Assembly (NCBI GenBank): GCA_913778085.1
Contig: CAJYXJ010000013.1
Span: forward strand, 124,001-188,000
Length of the DNA: 64,000 nucleotides
Direction: 5' to 3'
Source: an uncultured Chryseobacterium sp.
GTDB lineage: Bacteria > Bacteroidota > Bacteroidia > Flavobacteriales > Weeksellaceae
The position numbers and the translations under genes are program-made. This document shows positions 55,348 to 64,000 of the stretch, in pieces. Positions within the stretch are counted from its first letter, which is position 1. Each line of letters starts with the position of its first letter. The notes under the pieces are model-generated. The model did not search any database, was not told the origin of the DNA, and saw nothing but the letters and a program-made list of their open reading frames with translations.

Positions 55348-57126
55348 TTATTCATGATGTTCATACATCTTATTGTAGAGGTTAATGAACTTCTCCTTTA
55401 TAGCTTTCCTTTTCAGCTTCAGCGTAGGAGTTAAAAGTCCGGTATCGACAGTCCAGATTTCCGGGGTCAGTTCTATTTTTTTGATCTGCTCCCAGTTTCC
55501 GAGATGCTCATTGATGCCGTCGATCTCTTTCTTGATCCGGTCTTTCAGCTCGGTGCTTTTTGCAATTTCCTGTGGGGTAGTGCCAATGGTAAGGTTGTTT
55601 CTTGAAGCCCAGCTTTTGGCAAATTCAAAATCCGGCTGGATCAGGGCACAAGGCATTTTCTCGCCATCACCCACTACCATAATCTGTTCAATGAATTTAG
55701 AAGCTTTCGCTTGGTTTTCAATGGTCTGTGGAGCGATGTATTTTCCACCTGATGTTTTAAACATTTCCTTCTTACGGTCGGTGATCTGTAAAAATCCATC
55801 GCTGTCCAGGTGCCCGATATCTCCGGTTCTGAAATAGCCTTCTTCGGTAAATGCTTCTTTGGACATTTCTTCATTTTTAAAATAGCCTTTAAAAATCGAA
55901 GGCCCTTTTACAGTAATTTCCCCATCTGCCTGAATCTTAACCTCCAGATTGTCGAGCGGCAAACCTACCGTTCCGATCTTCATTTTGTCAAAACTGTTCA
56001 CGGAGATCACCGGTGATGTTTCTGTAAGCCCATAGCCTTCCAGAATCGGGATTCCGGCATTCTGGAACATGAGGTTGAGCCTTGTCGATAAAGCGGCAGA
56101 ACCTGAAACCAAAGTTATGATTTCACCTCCAAGCCCTTCTCTCCATTTTTTGAATACCAGTTTATCGGCAATAATTTCTTTTAATCCCGACGGTTTGGAA
56201 ACGGTTTTCTTTTTGGAAATCAGGTCCAGCGCCCAGAAGAATATTTTCTGCTTCAGACCTCCTGCAGAGGAACCGGTCGCATAAATCTTATCGTATACTT
56301 TTTCCACCAGCCTTGGCACGACGCTCATATAATGGGGTTTTACTTCTTTTACGTTTTCGCCCATCTTGTCAATGCTTTCTGCAAAGTAGATCGAGAAGCC
56401 GTTGTATTGGAAAAGGTAGAAAAGCATTCTTTCGAAAATATGGCAGATCGGCAGGAAGCTCAGCACCCGTGTATCTTTGTAATCCAGGCTTTTTTTCTTC
56501 GGAATCCTCGGTACGGAACCCAGTACATTGGACACAATATTGTGATGGGTGAGCATGACACCTTTTGGTTTTCCTGTAGTCCCGGAAGTGTAGATGATGG
56601 TGGCCAGATCTTCGGAATTAATGGCTTTGGACAGGTCTTCCACTTCGATCTGGGTAGAATCGTCTTCACCGAGGTCGATGATTTCTTTCCAGTTGGCGGC
56701 TCCGGTAATATGGTCGAAAGTGAAAATGCCTTGTAATGACGGGATGTTATGTTTTACTTTGACTACTTTACCCAGAAGATCCTTATCTGAAACAAAGCAA
56801 TACTTGATTTCGGCATTGGTAAAGATAAATTCATAGTCTTCGGGCGAAATATTCGGATATACGGGAACCGAAACCACACCGATCTGTGAAAGGCCGAGGT
56901 CCATAATGGCCCATTCGGTGCGCGAATTCGTGGTAATTAAAGCAATTTTGTCACCGGGCTTTATTCCAAGTTTCAGAAGTCCCCTTGAAATTTTATTGGC
57001 CTGGTTGATGAATTCCTGCGTTGATGTTTTTTTCCATTCCCCGTGGTACTTCGTTACGAACATATCCTGCTTCGGATATTTCTCTAAGGCACAGTGTGGT
57101 ATATCGAATAATCTTTTGATAGTCAT
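55348..57126 (-). CDS. Long-chain acyl-CoA synthetase (AMP-forming)
   Basis: 592 residues, typical for the FadD15-like long-chain ligases. The AMP-binding motif is IYTSGTTGKPKGVMLTHHN (near 182). EGYGLTETSPVISVN and GYFRTGDIGHLDSDGFL, with ITDRKKEMFKTSGGKYIAPQ, are the standard adenylate-forming motifs. It activates fatty acids to acyl-CoA with ATP. It is divergent from the acyl-CoA dehydrogenase gene with 244 bp between, which suits a joint role in fatty-acid use. Confidence 0.92.
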   Translation of the reverse strand: MTIKRLFDIPHCALEKYPKQDMFVTKYHGEWKKTSTQEFINQANKISRGLLKLGIKPGDKIALITTNSRTEWAIMDLGLSQIGVVSVPVYPNISPEDYEFIFTNAEIKYCFVSDKDLLGKVVKVKHNIPSLQGIFTFDHITGAANWKEIIDLGEDDSTQIEVEDLSKAINSEDLATIIYTSGTTGKPKGVMLTHHNIVSNVLGSVPRIPKKKSLDYKDTRVLSFLPICHIFERMLFYLFQYNGFSIYFAESIDKMGENVKEVKPHYMSVVPRLVEKVYDKIYATGSSAGGLKQKIFFWALDLISKKKTVSKPSGLKEIIADKLVFKKWREGLGGEIITLVSGSAALSTRLNLMFQNAGIPILEGYGLTETSPVISVNSFDKMKIGTVGLPLDNLEVKIQADGEITVKGPSIFKGYFKNEEMSKEAFTEEGYFRTGDIGHLDSDGFLQITDRKKEMFKTSGGKYIAPQTIENQAKASKFIEQIMVVGDGEKMPCALIQPDFEFAKSWASRNNLTIGTTPQEIAKSTELKDRIKKEIDGINEHLGNWEQIKKIELTPEIWTVDTGLLTPTLKLKRKAIKEKFINLYNKMYEHHE

Positions 57127-57370
57127 GATCGTTAATGTATAATATTTTAATAATTTTAAATATAAGAATTTTTTTTAATTGAGAAAATCTTAAGTGTTAA
57201 TTAGAAATTAATAAAATGTATGACCTAATATATTTAATAATTCAAACTTAACTTATATATGATGAATATTTAAAAATGAATGTTTTTGATTGCCATACTC
57301 TAATTTATCATTCTATTTTCAGATTTGGACAAAAAGTGTAAATTAGCGACCATCTAATTATTATTTTTTT

Positions 57371-58510
57371 ATGGACTTTAATTTATCAGAAGAACAGCTG
57401 ATGATTCAGCAGGCAGCAAGGGATTTTGCTCAGAATGAACTATTACCTGAGGTAATCGAAAGAGACCGCGACCAGAAGTTTCCTGCCGAACAGGTGAAAA
57501 AAATGGGGGAAATGGGTCTTTTGGGAATGATGGTAGATCCTCAGTACGGAGGTGCCGGGATGGACAGTGTTTCCTACGTTTTGGCCATGGAAGAAATCGC
57601 TAAGATCGATGCTTCTGCCGCTGTGGTAATGTCCGTAAATAATTCATTGGTTTGTGCCGGTCTTGAAAAATTCGCTTCCGAAGAGCAGAAGGTGAAATAC
57701 CTTACGCCACTGGCAAGCGGGCAGGTAATCGGGGCATTTGCCTTATCGGAGCCTGAAGCGGGATCAGACGCCACTTCACAGAAAACAACAGCTGAGGATA
57801 AAGGAGATTACTACCTGTTAAACGGAATTAAAAACTGGATCACCAATGGTGGAACGGCTACTTATTATATCGTAATCGCCCAGACGGATCCTGAGAAAAA
57901 GCATAAAGGAATCAACGCATTTATCGTAGAAAGAGGATGGGAAGGTTTCGAGATCGGGCCGAAAGAAGACAAACTGGGAATCAGAGGAAGCGATACGCAT
58001 TCTTTGATCTTCAATAACGTAAAAGTACCGAAAGAAAACAGAATCGGGGAAGACGGGTTCGGATTCAATTTTGCCATGGCCGTATTGAACGGAGGAAGAA
58101 TCGGGATCGCTTCCCAGGCATTGGGTATTGCTTCCGGTGCGTATGAGCTGGCACTGAAATATGCAAAAACAAGAAAGGCCTTCAGAACGGAAATCATCAA
58201 CCACCAGGCGATTGCTTTCAAACTGGCAGATATGGCTACGCAGATTACGGCAGCAAGAATGCTTTGCTTCAAGGCAGCGGTAGAGAAAGATGCGGGTAAA
58301 GATATTTCCGAGAGTGGGGCAATGGCTAAATTATACGCTTCTCAAGTGGCAATGGACACTACGATTGAAGCGGTACAGATCCACGGAGGATACGGATACG
58401 TGAAAGAATATCATGTGGAAAGAATGATGAGGGACGCCAAAATCACCCAGATTTATGAAGGAACTTCCGAGATCCAGAAGATCGTTATTTCAAGAAGCAT
58501 TGCAAAGTAA
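57371..58510 (+). CDS. Acyl-CoA dehydrogenase
   Basis: 379 residues, standard length. FAD and substrate motifs include FALSEPEAGSDATSQKT (near 125-140), VQIHGGYGYVKEYHVERMMR and ITQIYEGTSEIQKIVIS near the C-terminus, where the Glu in YEGT is the expected catalytic base for short/medium-chain members. It oxidises acyl-CoA to enoyl-CoA in the first step of beta-oxidation, passing electrons to ETF. It is divergent from the acyl-CoA synthetase, so the two may share regulation; no operator was identified. Confidence 0.95.
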   Translation: MDFNLSEEQLMIQQAARDFAQNELLPEVIERDRDQKFPAEQVKKMGEMGLLGMMVDPQYGGAGMDSVSYVLAMEEIAKIDASAAVVMSVNNSLVCAGLEKFASEEQKVKYLTPLASGQVIGAFALSEPEAGSDATSQKTTAEDKGDYYLLNGIKNWITNGGTATYYIVIAQTDPEKKHKGINAFIVERGWEGFEIGPKEDKLGIRGSDTHSLIFNNVKVPKENRIGEDGFGFNFAMAVLNGGRIGIASQALGIASGAYELALKYAKTRKAFRTEIINHQAIAFKLADMATQITAARMLCFKAAVEKDAGKDISESGAMAKLYASQVAMDTTIEAVQIHGGYGYVKEYHVERMMRDAKITQIYEGTSEIQKIVISRSIAK

Positions 58511-58532
58511 TTGCTTGATTATACAGAAATAG

Positions 58533-58566
58533 TAAAAGGCTCTCTGTTTTGAGAGCCTTTTTACTT
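58533..58566 (+). terminator. Rho-independent terminator of the acyl-CoA dehydrogenase gene
   Basis: Stem AAAGGCTCTC / GAGAGCCTTT with a 6-base loop, followed by TTTACTT, about 25 bp past the stop. Confidence 0.85.
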
Positions 58567-58813
58567 CACACGAACCACAAAATATTAATAATATATATCT
58601 TTTATCTTAAAATCAAATCTGATCAGCTTTATCTATTGGATGGTCATTTTTAATAAAGGTTAAATTTTATTTAAAATTATTTCAGTTTCCATCCCTTCGG
58701 ATAACAAAGTAAAATTAAGCATAAGAATTTTTCAGAAAACGGATTTTCGATTAAAATATTATTAAAATAAAGCTTCCCTCTTCCAGTTTCCCTCTTCCAG
58801 CCAATAAAACATG
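58567..58813. other. Gap after the acyl-CoA dehydrogenase terminator
   Basis: AT-rich, with a short direct repeat of the CCCTCTTCCAG type near 58776-58800 (also found near 62110-62128). No gene or RNA was recognised. Confidence 0.45.
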
Positions 58814-59743
58814 TTAGTGTTCATGACGGTTTGTGTTTTTACCTCTTTTCTTATAAAAATAATAGCCGATTCCTCCCAGTAAGAACAAAGGCCAGAGCGG
58901 AAGAATAAACAGAAAGATTGAAGTAATGACATTCCAGCCTGATGAAACGGCAGCAAAAGATTTTTCACCGAAGGTTTCCGGGTTTTTATTCTCTGCATAC
59001 GTACTTTCTTTGCCATAAAGGGTAATTTCCAGTTCGCACATCGTATTCTCTGCAACTTCCTGTCCGGTCACATCAACGCTTTTGTTTTCAACATCACCAA
59101 GATTATAGCTCAAATCGCTCATCAGGTAATCAAACTTCTGAAGCGGAACCTTTATTTTCAGATAGGCCGTTTTTTTTTCATCATTGCTCACCGAAATATT
59201 TTCGCTCCTTATGAATCCGTCATATTTGGCCACTTCTTCTTTTACGATCTCTTTCGCTGTTTCCGCATCATTTACATAAATTTCTAATACTCCCGTTTTT
59301 ACCAGTTTGTTTTTCAGAACATTCAGCTCAGGATTTGTTTTTTTCGGCTGGTCTTTATAAACCACTTTGGTTTCCCGGATCACCTTCGGAGCCTGAACAT
59401 TCACCACGATTTTCTGATCTTTTTTGGCCGAATCTTTTTTTTCCGTTTTGGATTCCAGCGCAACATTAGAAATCTTTTCCGAAAGGGAATCGACGATTTT
59501 TGAAGTGGTTTCGATTTTATCCTTTACCTCATTTCTGGCATTTTCAAAATCTTTGATTCTGACACTGGCAGAATCCAGAGCCGCATCAGCTTTCTCGCTG
59601 GCCCGATTTAATTTTTCAGATGCCGCAGAAACCGTGCTGTCCGCCGACTGAATGGTGTTTTCCAGACTGGAGGCTGCAGTTTCTCCTTTTTTACACATAA
59701 TGAACGTGCCTGATACCGCAACAAGTACAATGAATTTTTTCAT
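58814..59743 (-). CDS. DUF4349-like membrane-anchored lipoprotein
   Basis: 309 residues. A lipoprotein-like signal opens it (MKKFIVLVAVSGTFIM, then C at CKKGET). Residues ~25-110 are a coiled coil rich in Ala/Ser/Lys, and a central region (GVLEIYVNDAETAKEIVKEE, then KYDGFIRSENISVSNDE) fits DUF4349 proteins. The C-terminus has a single transmembrane helix (WNVITSIFLFILPLWPLFLL) and a basic tail. The lipoprotein signal and the C-terminal helix together would tie it to the envelope from both ends. The function of the family is unknown, and context gives no hint. Confidence 0.7.
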   Translation of the reverse strand: MKKFIVLVAVSGTFIMCKKGETAASSLENTIQSADSTVSAASEKLNRASEKADAALDSASVRIKDFENARNEVKDKIETTSKIVDSLSEKISNVALESKTEKKDSAKKDQKIVVNVQAPKVIRETKVVYKDQPKKTNPELNVLKNKLVKTGVLEIYVNDAETAKEIVKEEVAKYDGFIRSENISVSNDEKKTAYLKIKVPLQKFDYLMSDLSYNLGDVENKSVDVTGQEVAENTMCELEITLYGKESTYAENKNPETFGEKSFAAVSSGWNVITSIFLFILPLWPLFLLGGIGYYFYKKRGKNTNRHEH

Positions 59744-60133
59744 AACATTAATTTTTCGATGAAGTAAAATTAGGAGCGGAAGGGTTGTAAAGATTGTAAA
59801 TGGAATGTATGAGTATAGTAAAACATTATTTACTTGAAAATCAAAATATTGAAATTATTTTACAAAAAGTTTTACAAGAATTTTTGGTTAAACAATATTA
59901 ATCTGAAGGCAACGAGTATAAGTTTTTGTTTTTGTAAATCGATGTAATAGTTGATTACCGTAAAGTTAACCGGCTGAATTATGGAATGTAAAACTTTTCC
60001 ATTCCATTTTAACGGATTGTTGGAATATGCAAATACACAGATTCTCTGAAATGCCGGACGTTTTCCAACATCTGCGCAATAAAAACTTAGCATTGATTAT
60101 TGATAAGCGAAGCGGATTGACTATTCACCGCTA

Positions 60134-60206
60134 AAACCACCCCGTCAAAAATTCCTGCAGAATTTTTGCCACCCCTCCGAAATTGGAGGGGAATTTCGAT
60201 TAAGGT
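60134..60206 (-). repeat. Dispersed ~70 bp GGGGTGG element, diverged inverted copy
   Basis: Same layout as the copies near 2.0-2.8 kb and 8.3 kb (CCACCCCGTCAAAAATTCCT, then CCACCCCTCC and GGAGGGGAATTTCGATTAA), but with more changes in the middle, where TGCAGAATTTT replaces the usual ATAATTTTC. Confidence 0.75.
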
Positions 60207-60272
60207 ATTTTTCTCTAGACTTTTAATTGAGGTTGGATTGTGCAAGGCCATTATTTTCGTGCATTCCAGCAA

Positions 60273-60303
60273 TAAAAAAATCCGCAGAAAAATTTCCGCG
60301 GAT
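60273..60303 (-). terminator. Rho-independent terminator of prfC
   Basis: Stem ATCCGC / GCGGAT extended by GAAA / TTTC, with T7 on the minus strand following the stem. It lies about 25 bp past the stop. Confidence 0.75.
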
Positions 60304-60326
60304 GATATAATTAAATAAGCTTTTAA

Positions 60327-61922
60327 TTAAGCATTTTTAAACTCACTGATAAAATGCAGCTTCACATTCGGGAACTTCTCCTGCGTCATATGGATCGTGA
60401 ATGATGAATCGGCTAAGAAAACCAGTTGGTTGTATTTGTCTCTGGCTAAAAACCGTTGCTTCAATCTTGCAAATTCTTTGAACTCTTCAGACTTTTCATC
60501 GGCTTCCACCCAGCAGGCTTTGTGCATCGAAAGCGGTTCGTAGGTACATTTTGCTCCGTATTCATGCTCCAGACGGTACTGGATCACCTCATACTGAAGT
60601 GCTCCTACTGTTCCGATGATCTTACGGCCGTTCATTTCCAGGGTAAACAACTGGGCAACCCCTTCATCCATCAGCTGATCGATCCCTTTTGCCAGTTGTT
60701 TGGCTTTAAGCGGATCATTATTATTAATATACCTGAAGTGTTCCGGAGAGAAGCTCGGAATCCCTTTGAAGCTCAGTTTTTCACCACCTGTTAAGGTATC
60801 ACCGATTCTGAAGCTTCCGGTATCGTGGAGGCCTACGATATCTCCCGGGAAACTTTCGTCCACCACTTCTTTTTTATCGGCAAAGAAAGCATTCGGCGAA
60901 GAGAATTTCATCTTTTTGCCTTCCCTTACCAGCAGGTAATTTTCATTTCTTTTAAAGATTCCGGAAACAATCTTTACGAAAGCCAGACGGTCCCTGTGCT
61001 TCGGATCCATATTGGCGTGGATTTTAAAGACAAACCCGGTGAAAGTATTTTCTTCAGGCTTTACGAGACGGGTATCGCTTTCTTTCGGCTGCGGCATCGG
61101 GGCAATATCGATAAAGGCATCCAGCAGTTCACGGACCCCGAAATTATTTAAGGCCGAACCGAAGAAAACCGGCTGCAGATCCCCTTTCATATAATCTTCC
61201 CGGTTGAATTCCGGATAGACAGACTGTACCAGATCCAGCTCTTCTCTAAGGGTATTGGCGGCTTTTTCACCGATCACCTCGTCAATCGAAGGATCATTGA
61301 TGTCATCAAACTTAATCGCTTCGCCTACCTTTTGTTTCTTCTCTTCCAAAAACAACTGGATGTTATTTTCCCAGATATTGTAGATTCCCTGGAAATCGCT
61401 TCCCATCCCGATCGGTAAAGAAAGCGGGCAAACCGTCAGTCCCAGTTTCTGTTCCACCTCATCCAGCAAATCGAAAGCATCTTTACCTTCACGGTCCAGC
61501 TTATTGATGAAAACCAGCATCGGGATGTTCCGCATCCGGCATACCTGAACCAGCTTTTCCGTCTGTTCCTCGACCCCTTTTGCCACGTCGATTACTACAA
61601 TTACAGAATCTACTGCCGTTAAGGTCCGGTAGGTATCTTCCGCAAAATCCTTGTGCCCCGGCGTATCCAGGATGTTGATCTTATGGTCTCTGTATTCAAA
61701 AGCCAGTACGGAAGTCGCTACCGAGATTCCTCTCTGCCTTTCAATTTCCATAAAGTCGGAGGTGGCTCCTTTTTTTATCTTGTTGGATTTTACCGCACCC
61801 GCTTCCTGGATCGCACCCCCGAAAAGCAGCAGCTTCTCCGTCAGCGTGGTCTTCCCTGCATCGGGGTGGGAGATAATCCCGAAGGTTTTCCTTTTCTCTA
61901 TTTCTTTGATTAAGTCTGACAT
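60327..61922 (-). CDS. prfC: Peptide chain release factor 3
   Basis: 531 residues from the ATG at 61922 (MSDLIKEIEKRKTFGIISHP). An in-frame start 20 codons upstream adds residues not seen in the family. GTPase motifs are clear: SHPDAGKTTLTEKLLLFGG (P-loop), ILDTPGHKDFAEDTYRTLTA (G3), FINKLDREGKDAFDLLDE (G4). RF3 removes RF1/RF2 from the ribosome after peptide release, using GTP. Its C-terminal half is of the usual RF3 type. It ends with a terminator. Confidence 0.95.
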   Translation of the reverse strand: MSDLIKEIEKRKTFGIISHPDAGKTTLTEKLLLFGGAIQEAGAVKSNKIKKGATSDFMEIERQRGISVATSVLAFEYRDHKINILDTPGHKDFAEDTYRTLTAVDSVIVVIDVAKGVEEQTEKLVQVCRMRNIPMLVFINKLDREGKDAFDLLDEVEQKLGLTVCPLSLPIGMGSDFQGIYNIWENNIQLFLEEKKQKVGEAIKFDDINDPSIDEVIGEKAANTLREELDLVQSVYPEFNREDYMKGDLQPVFFGSALNNFGVRELLDAFIDIAPMPQPKESDTRLVKPEENTFTGFVFKIHANMDPKHRDRLAFVKIVSGIFKRNENYLLVREGKKMKFSSPNAFFADKKEVVDESFPGDIVGLHDTGSFRIGDTLTGGEKLSFKGIPSFSPEHFRYINNNDPLKAKQLAKGIDQLMDEGVAQLFTLEMNGRKIIGTVGALQYEVIQYRLEHEYGAKCTYEPLSMHKACWVEADEKSEEFKEFARLKQRFLARDKYNQLVFLADSSFTIHMTQEKFPNVKLHFISEFKNA

Positions 61923-62146
61923 ATCGTATTTTGAAGTTGCAAAAATCGTGAATTTTGTCGAATCCTGAAAATCGATTTCCAACTTTAGTTTTTTTACTAA
62001 ACACGAATGGCACGAAGACTTTCACGACTTTCACAATAAATAATCGTGTACACCCGTGAAACCACGCGTATTATTTGTGGTTAGATCTGGCAGAAAAAAC
62101 TTCCAGGCTTCAGCCTCCCTCTTCCAGCCCATTAACCTGATTTTAC

Positions 62147-63334
62147 TTAAATCTGCAAATCAGACTTTTTCTTCAGTAGATACGCCAGGCCAAGTCCTAT
62201 AAACACCATCCCGGCACTGAAAGGGAAAATATACACCATCCCGTAAACATCCGCCACGCCACCGATAAGAGGTCCGGCAACACCCAGCGAAAGGTCGATA
62301 AAAAGTCCGTATCCTGCCAGAGCGGAGCCTTGATTGGAAGCAGGAACGCTTTTAATCGCCACAACGCCCAAAGCCGGAAAGATCAGTGAAAATCCAAGGC
62401 CGGTAACGCCGGCTCCGACCAGTGCAATTTCGGGATTTGTTCCGAAAGCAATAATCAGAAGACCAACGGTTTCCACCAGGAGACAGGCAATCGCTACCCT
62501 GATTCCTCCGTAGTTTTTGATGACATTGCTGAATACCAGTCTTCCCACTACGAAAAGCCCGCCGAAAACACTCAGGCACAGGGCGCCGTTGTTCCAGTGG
62601 AAATAATTGTAGTACAATGTGATAAAAGTCGATATACTGGCAAAACCGAGTCCGCCCAAAGCAAGGCAGGCACCGAAAGGAGCCACTTTTCTCAATACTT
62701 TCCAGAAAGACTGGGCTTCCTGGGTATGAGGATTGGTGACATTCTTTTTGGTCCGTGCGTACAGAAATCCTGCAATTCCCATAATGATGGAAAGAATCCC
62801 GATGCCATACAGGCTGAAGTCATGCTCAATGATGATGCCTAAAGAAGCACCGATGGCCAAAGCTCCGTAAGAAGCCACGCCGTTGTAGGAAATGATCTTG
62901 GCCGTATGTTCTTCACCAACCGACATAATGGCCCAGTTGATAGGACTTGCACCCACCAATCCTTCCGCACAGCCGGTAAGCAGGCGGGTGATGATCAGAA
63001 ATGTCAGGCTGAGATACGGCGAAGCTTTAAAATAATAGGCCATGATCAGGAAAATACCGGTGAGCGAAAAGCCCAGCATGCTGTACAGAACGGCCGGCTT
63101 CGGACCTCTGCTGTCAATTATCTTCCCGGAGTATGCCCTTAGAAAAAAAGTAGAAACATACTGCAGACTGATGACAAGCCCTGCAACGACCAAGCTGAAG
63201 CCCAAACTCTTATTTATGAAAATGGGAAGGACGGACAGTGATAGTCCGATGACAAAATAGCCTAAGAAAGTAAAACAGACATAGGTAAGCAAGGATAAAT
63301 TAACATTCTCCGGCCTCTTCATTACTTTATCCAT
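62147..63334 (-). CDS. MFS transporter (YhhS/YfcJ-like)
   Basis: 395 residues with 12 predicted membrane helices. The sequence shows YSGKIIDSRGPKPAVLYSML (the MFS loop 2-3 motif), then RLLTGCAEGLVGASPINWAI and SYNGVASYGALAIGASLGII. Length and motifs resemble YhhS/YfcJ-type transporters, whose substrates are poorly known. The gene stands alone, with no regulator nearby. A terminator was not recognised downstream. Confidence 0.82.
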   Translation of the reverse strand: MDKVMKRPENVNLSLLTYVCFTFLGYFVIGLSLSVLPIFINKSLGFSLVVAGLVISLQYVSTFFLRAYSGKIIDSRGPKPAVLYSMLGFSLTGIFLIMAYYFKASPYLSLTFLIITRLLTGCAEGLVGASPINWAIMSVGEEHTAKIISYNGVASYGALAIGASLGIIIEHDFSLYGIGILSIIMGIAGFLYARTKKNVTNPHTQEAQSFWKVLRKVAPFGACLALGGLGFASISTFITLYYNYFHWNNGALCLSVFGGLFVVGRLVFSNVIKNYGGIRVAIACLLVETVGLLIIAFGTNPEIALVGAGVTGLGFSLIFPALGVVAIKSVPASNQGSALAGYGLFIDLSLGVAGPLIGGVADVYGMVYIFPFSAGMVFIGLGLAYLLKKKSDLQI

Positions 63335-63635
63335 ATTGAAAAATTAAAAAGCAAAGTTACTTGATACAGAACAGATCCCATGATAATGGCTTATAAAATA
63401 AAGTGAATTTGATCATATTAAAATTATATTCAGTTGGTCGTGTTTTTTTACAGGAAAAGCGAACGGTTTCATTTGATCATCAATACTTTTGATCGTATTC
63501 TGACAAAGGAATTTCCGGCATCCGGTATCTCTAACTGCAGCCTGTTATCAAATTTCTAATTCTGGTTTACATTAAATTATACCAGGTTTTACAGGCAATT
63601 CCTTTGCCGGAATTCTCTTTTCCCATAATTTGATT
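63335..63635. other. Intergenic region before the right-edge gene
   Basis: 301 bp with a divergent-promoter layout. No gene, repeat or strong hairpin was seen. The sequence is mildly AT-rich. Confidence 0.4.
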
Positions 63636-63643
63636 TATCTTTG
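63636..63643 (+). promoter_or_regulatory. TATCTTTG -7 element of the right-edge gene
   Basis: Exact TAnnTTTG match, 25 bp before the ATG at 63669. The nearest upstream TTG (63604-63606) is 29 bp away, beyond the usual spacing, so the -33 match is unsure. Confidence 0.45.
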
Positions 63644-63668
63644 TTTGAAATTAAATCATCGATGCTCT

Positions 63669-64000
63669 ATGGAAAATAGATATCCGAAGTATACCTTTAC
63701 ATGGATCGGAGGCCTGGTGCTGCTGGCTGGATTATTCGCCGGAACCATGATTACTTCTTTCTTTAATGTCTTCTGGATGTTTACCTTTAAAGAAAACCTT
63801 CAATACAGGGATTGGTTCTTTATGCTGACCAATGCGGCAGGATTTGTTTCGGCTATTGCCTTCTTTGATTTTTTCATCGTACGCAGGACAACGGGGAAGA
63901 AGCTCAATTTCAATTTTTCACCGACGAACTTCTATACTTATCTTCTCATTTTTCCAATGATGCTCGGGATGATGTTCATTTCGGAATTCATTACCTCACA
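63669..64000 (+). CDS. Membrane protein, 5' part only; possibly CPBP family
   Basis: About 110 codons visible, open at the right edge. It begins MENRYPKYTFTWIGGLVLLA with helices at about residues 13-35, 48-68 and 85-105. The layout (FTWIGGLVLLAGLFAGTMIT and FPMMLGMMFISEFI) resembles the N-terminus of flavobacterial CPBP-family intramembrane protease proteins, but the catalytic motifs would lie off the window, so this is a weak call. Confidence 0.5.
   Translation, partial: MENRYPKYTFTWIGGLVLLAGLFAGTMITSFFNVFWMFTFKENLQYRDWFFMLTNAAGFVSAIAFFDFFIVRRTTGKKLNFNFSPTNFYTYLLIFPMMLGMMFISEFITS

Larger units (their letters stand above)
59744..60326. other. Intergenic region with repeat elements and the prfC terminator
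   Basis: 583 bp without a gene. It holds the GATAAGCGAAGCGGATTGAC-type motif at about 60101, a diverged copy of the ~70 bp GGGGTGG element (60134-60206) and the prfC terminator (60273-60303). The first ~350 bp are AT-rich with nothing recognised. Confidence 0.6.

Noticed and set aside
1-64000. tRNA, rRNA and IS/transposon genes
   Set aside because: None recognised by eye on either strand; a tRNAscan-SE/ISfinder run would be decisive.

Overview
This window looks like chromosomal DNA of a Flavobacteriia member close to Chryseobacterium. The evidence is a type IX secretion (T9SS) and gliding set (PorV, PorU, GldJ), several cargo proteins ending in T9SS sorting domains, Bacteroidetes-type promoters (TTG, then TAnnTTTG), weak Shine-Dalgarno sites, a DnaE with a fused N-terminal exonuclease, and intergenic repeat families. 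No rRNA, tRNA, CRISPR array, transposase or phage gene was seen.

Layout. 0-1.1 kb: the 5' part of a BspA-like surface protein that runs off the left edge. 1.3-4.4 kb: a YiaA/B-type membrane protein, a ~1.3 kb array of ~372 bp repeats, and ahcY. 4.6-7.5 kb: a phosphopantetheinyl transferase convergent with a FUSC-family membrane protein. 7.5-8.5 kb: a gene-free, repeat-rich gap with a possible structured RNA. 8.6-15.5 kb: porV and porU on the minus strand and gldJ on the plus strand, the attachment machinery of the T9SS. 15.5-17.9 kb: murF, a NUDIX hydrolase and an SRPBCC protein. 17.9-20.8 kb: an accessory-looking group (beta-helix protein, AraC regulator, possible jelly-roll exported protein). 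20.8-26.2 kb: anmK, lptC, an outer-membrane protein, the DNA polymerase III delta' subunit and a cytoplasmic repeat-type protein. 26.5-31.8 kb: a TetR-controlled TolC/HlyD/DHA2 efflux operon, broken between hlyD and the transporter by a purine-rich gene-free segment bounded by inverted GACAATTC motifs. 32-37.6 kb: bestrophin, a fused alpha/beta E1 dehydrogenase and a secreted subtilase. 38-42.7 kb: dnaE. 43-51.2 kb: three tandem secreted cargo proteins with nearly identical T9SS C-terminal domains. 51.4-54.5 kb: a 52-residue membrane protein, a voltage-gated-type ion channel, a Nif3-like protein and its coiled-coil partner. 54.5-55.3 kb: a ~125 bp palindromic tandem array. 55.3-64 kb: acyl-CoA ligase, acyl-CoA dehydrogenase, a DUF4349-like lipoprotein, prfC, an MFS transporter and the start of a membrane protein.

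How the parts fit. PorV and PorU are the machinery that removes the C-terminal sorting domains carried by the subtilase (35.5-37.6 kb) and the three cargo proteins (43-51 kb), so the window holds both the enzyme and at least four probable substrates. The TetR gene, its promoter with an overlapping palindrome, and the three efflux components form one regulated export unit. Acyl-CoA ligase and acyl-CoA dehydrogenase suggest fatty-acid activation and oxidation from a divergent pair. No complete unknown system was found. The least explained items are the repeat families, the purine-rich segment inside the efflux operon, the possible structured RNA near 8.0 kb and the small membrane protein beside the ion channel.
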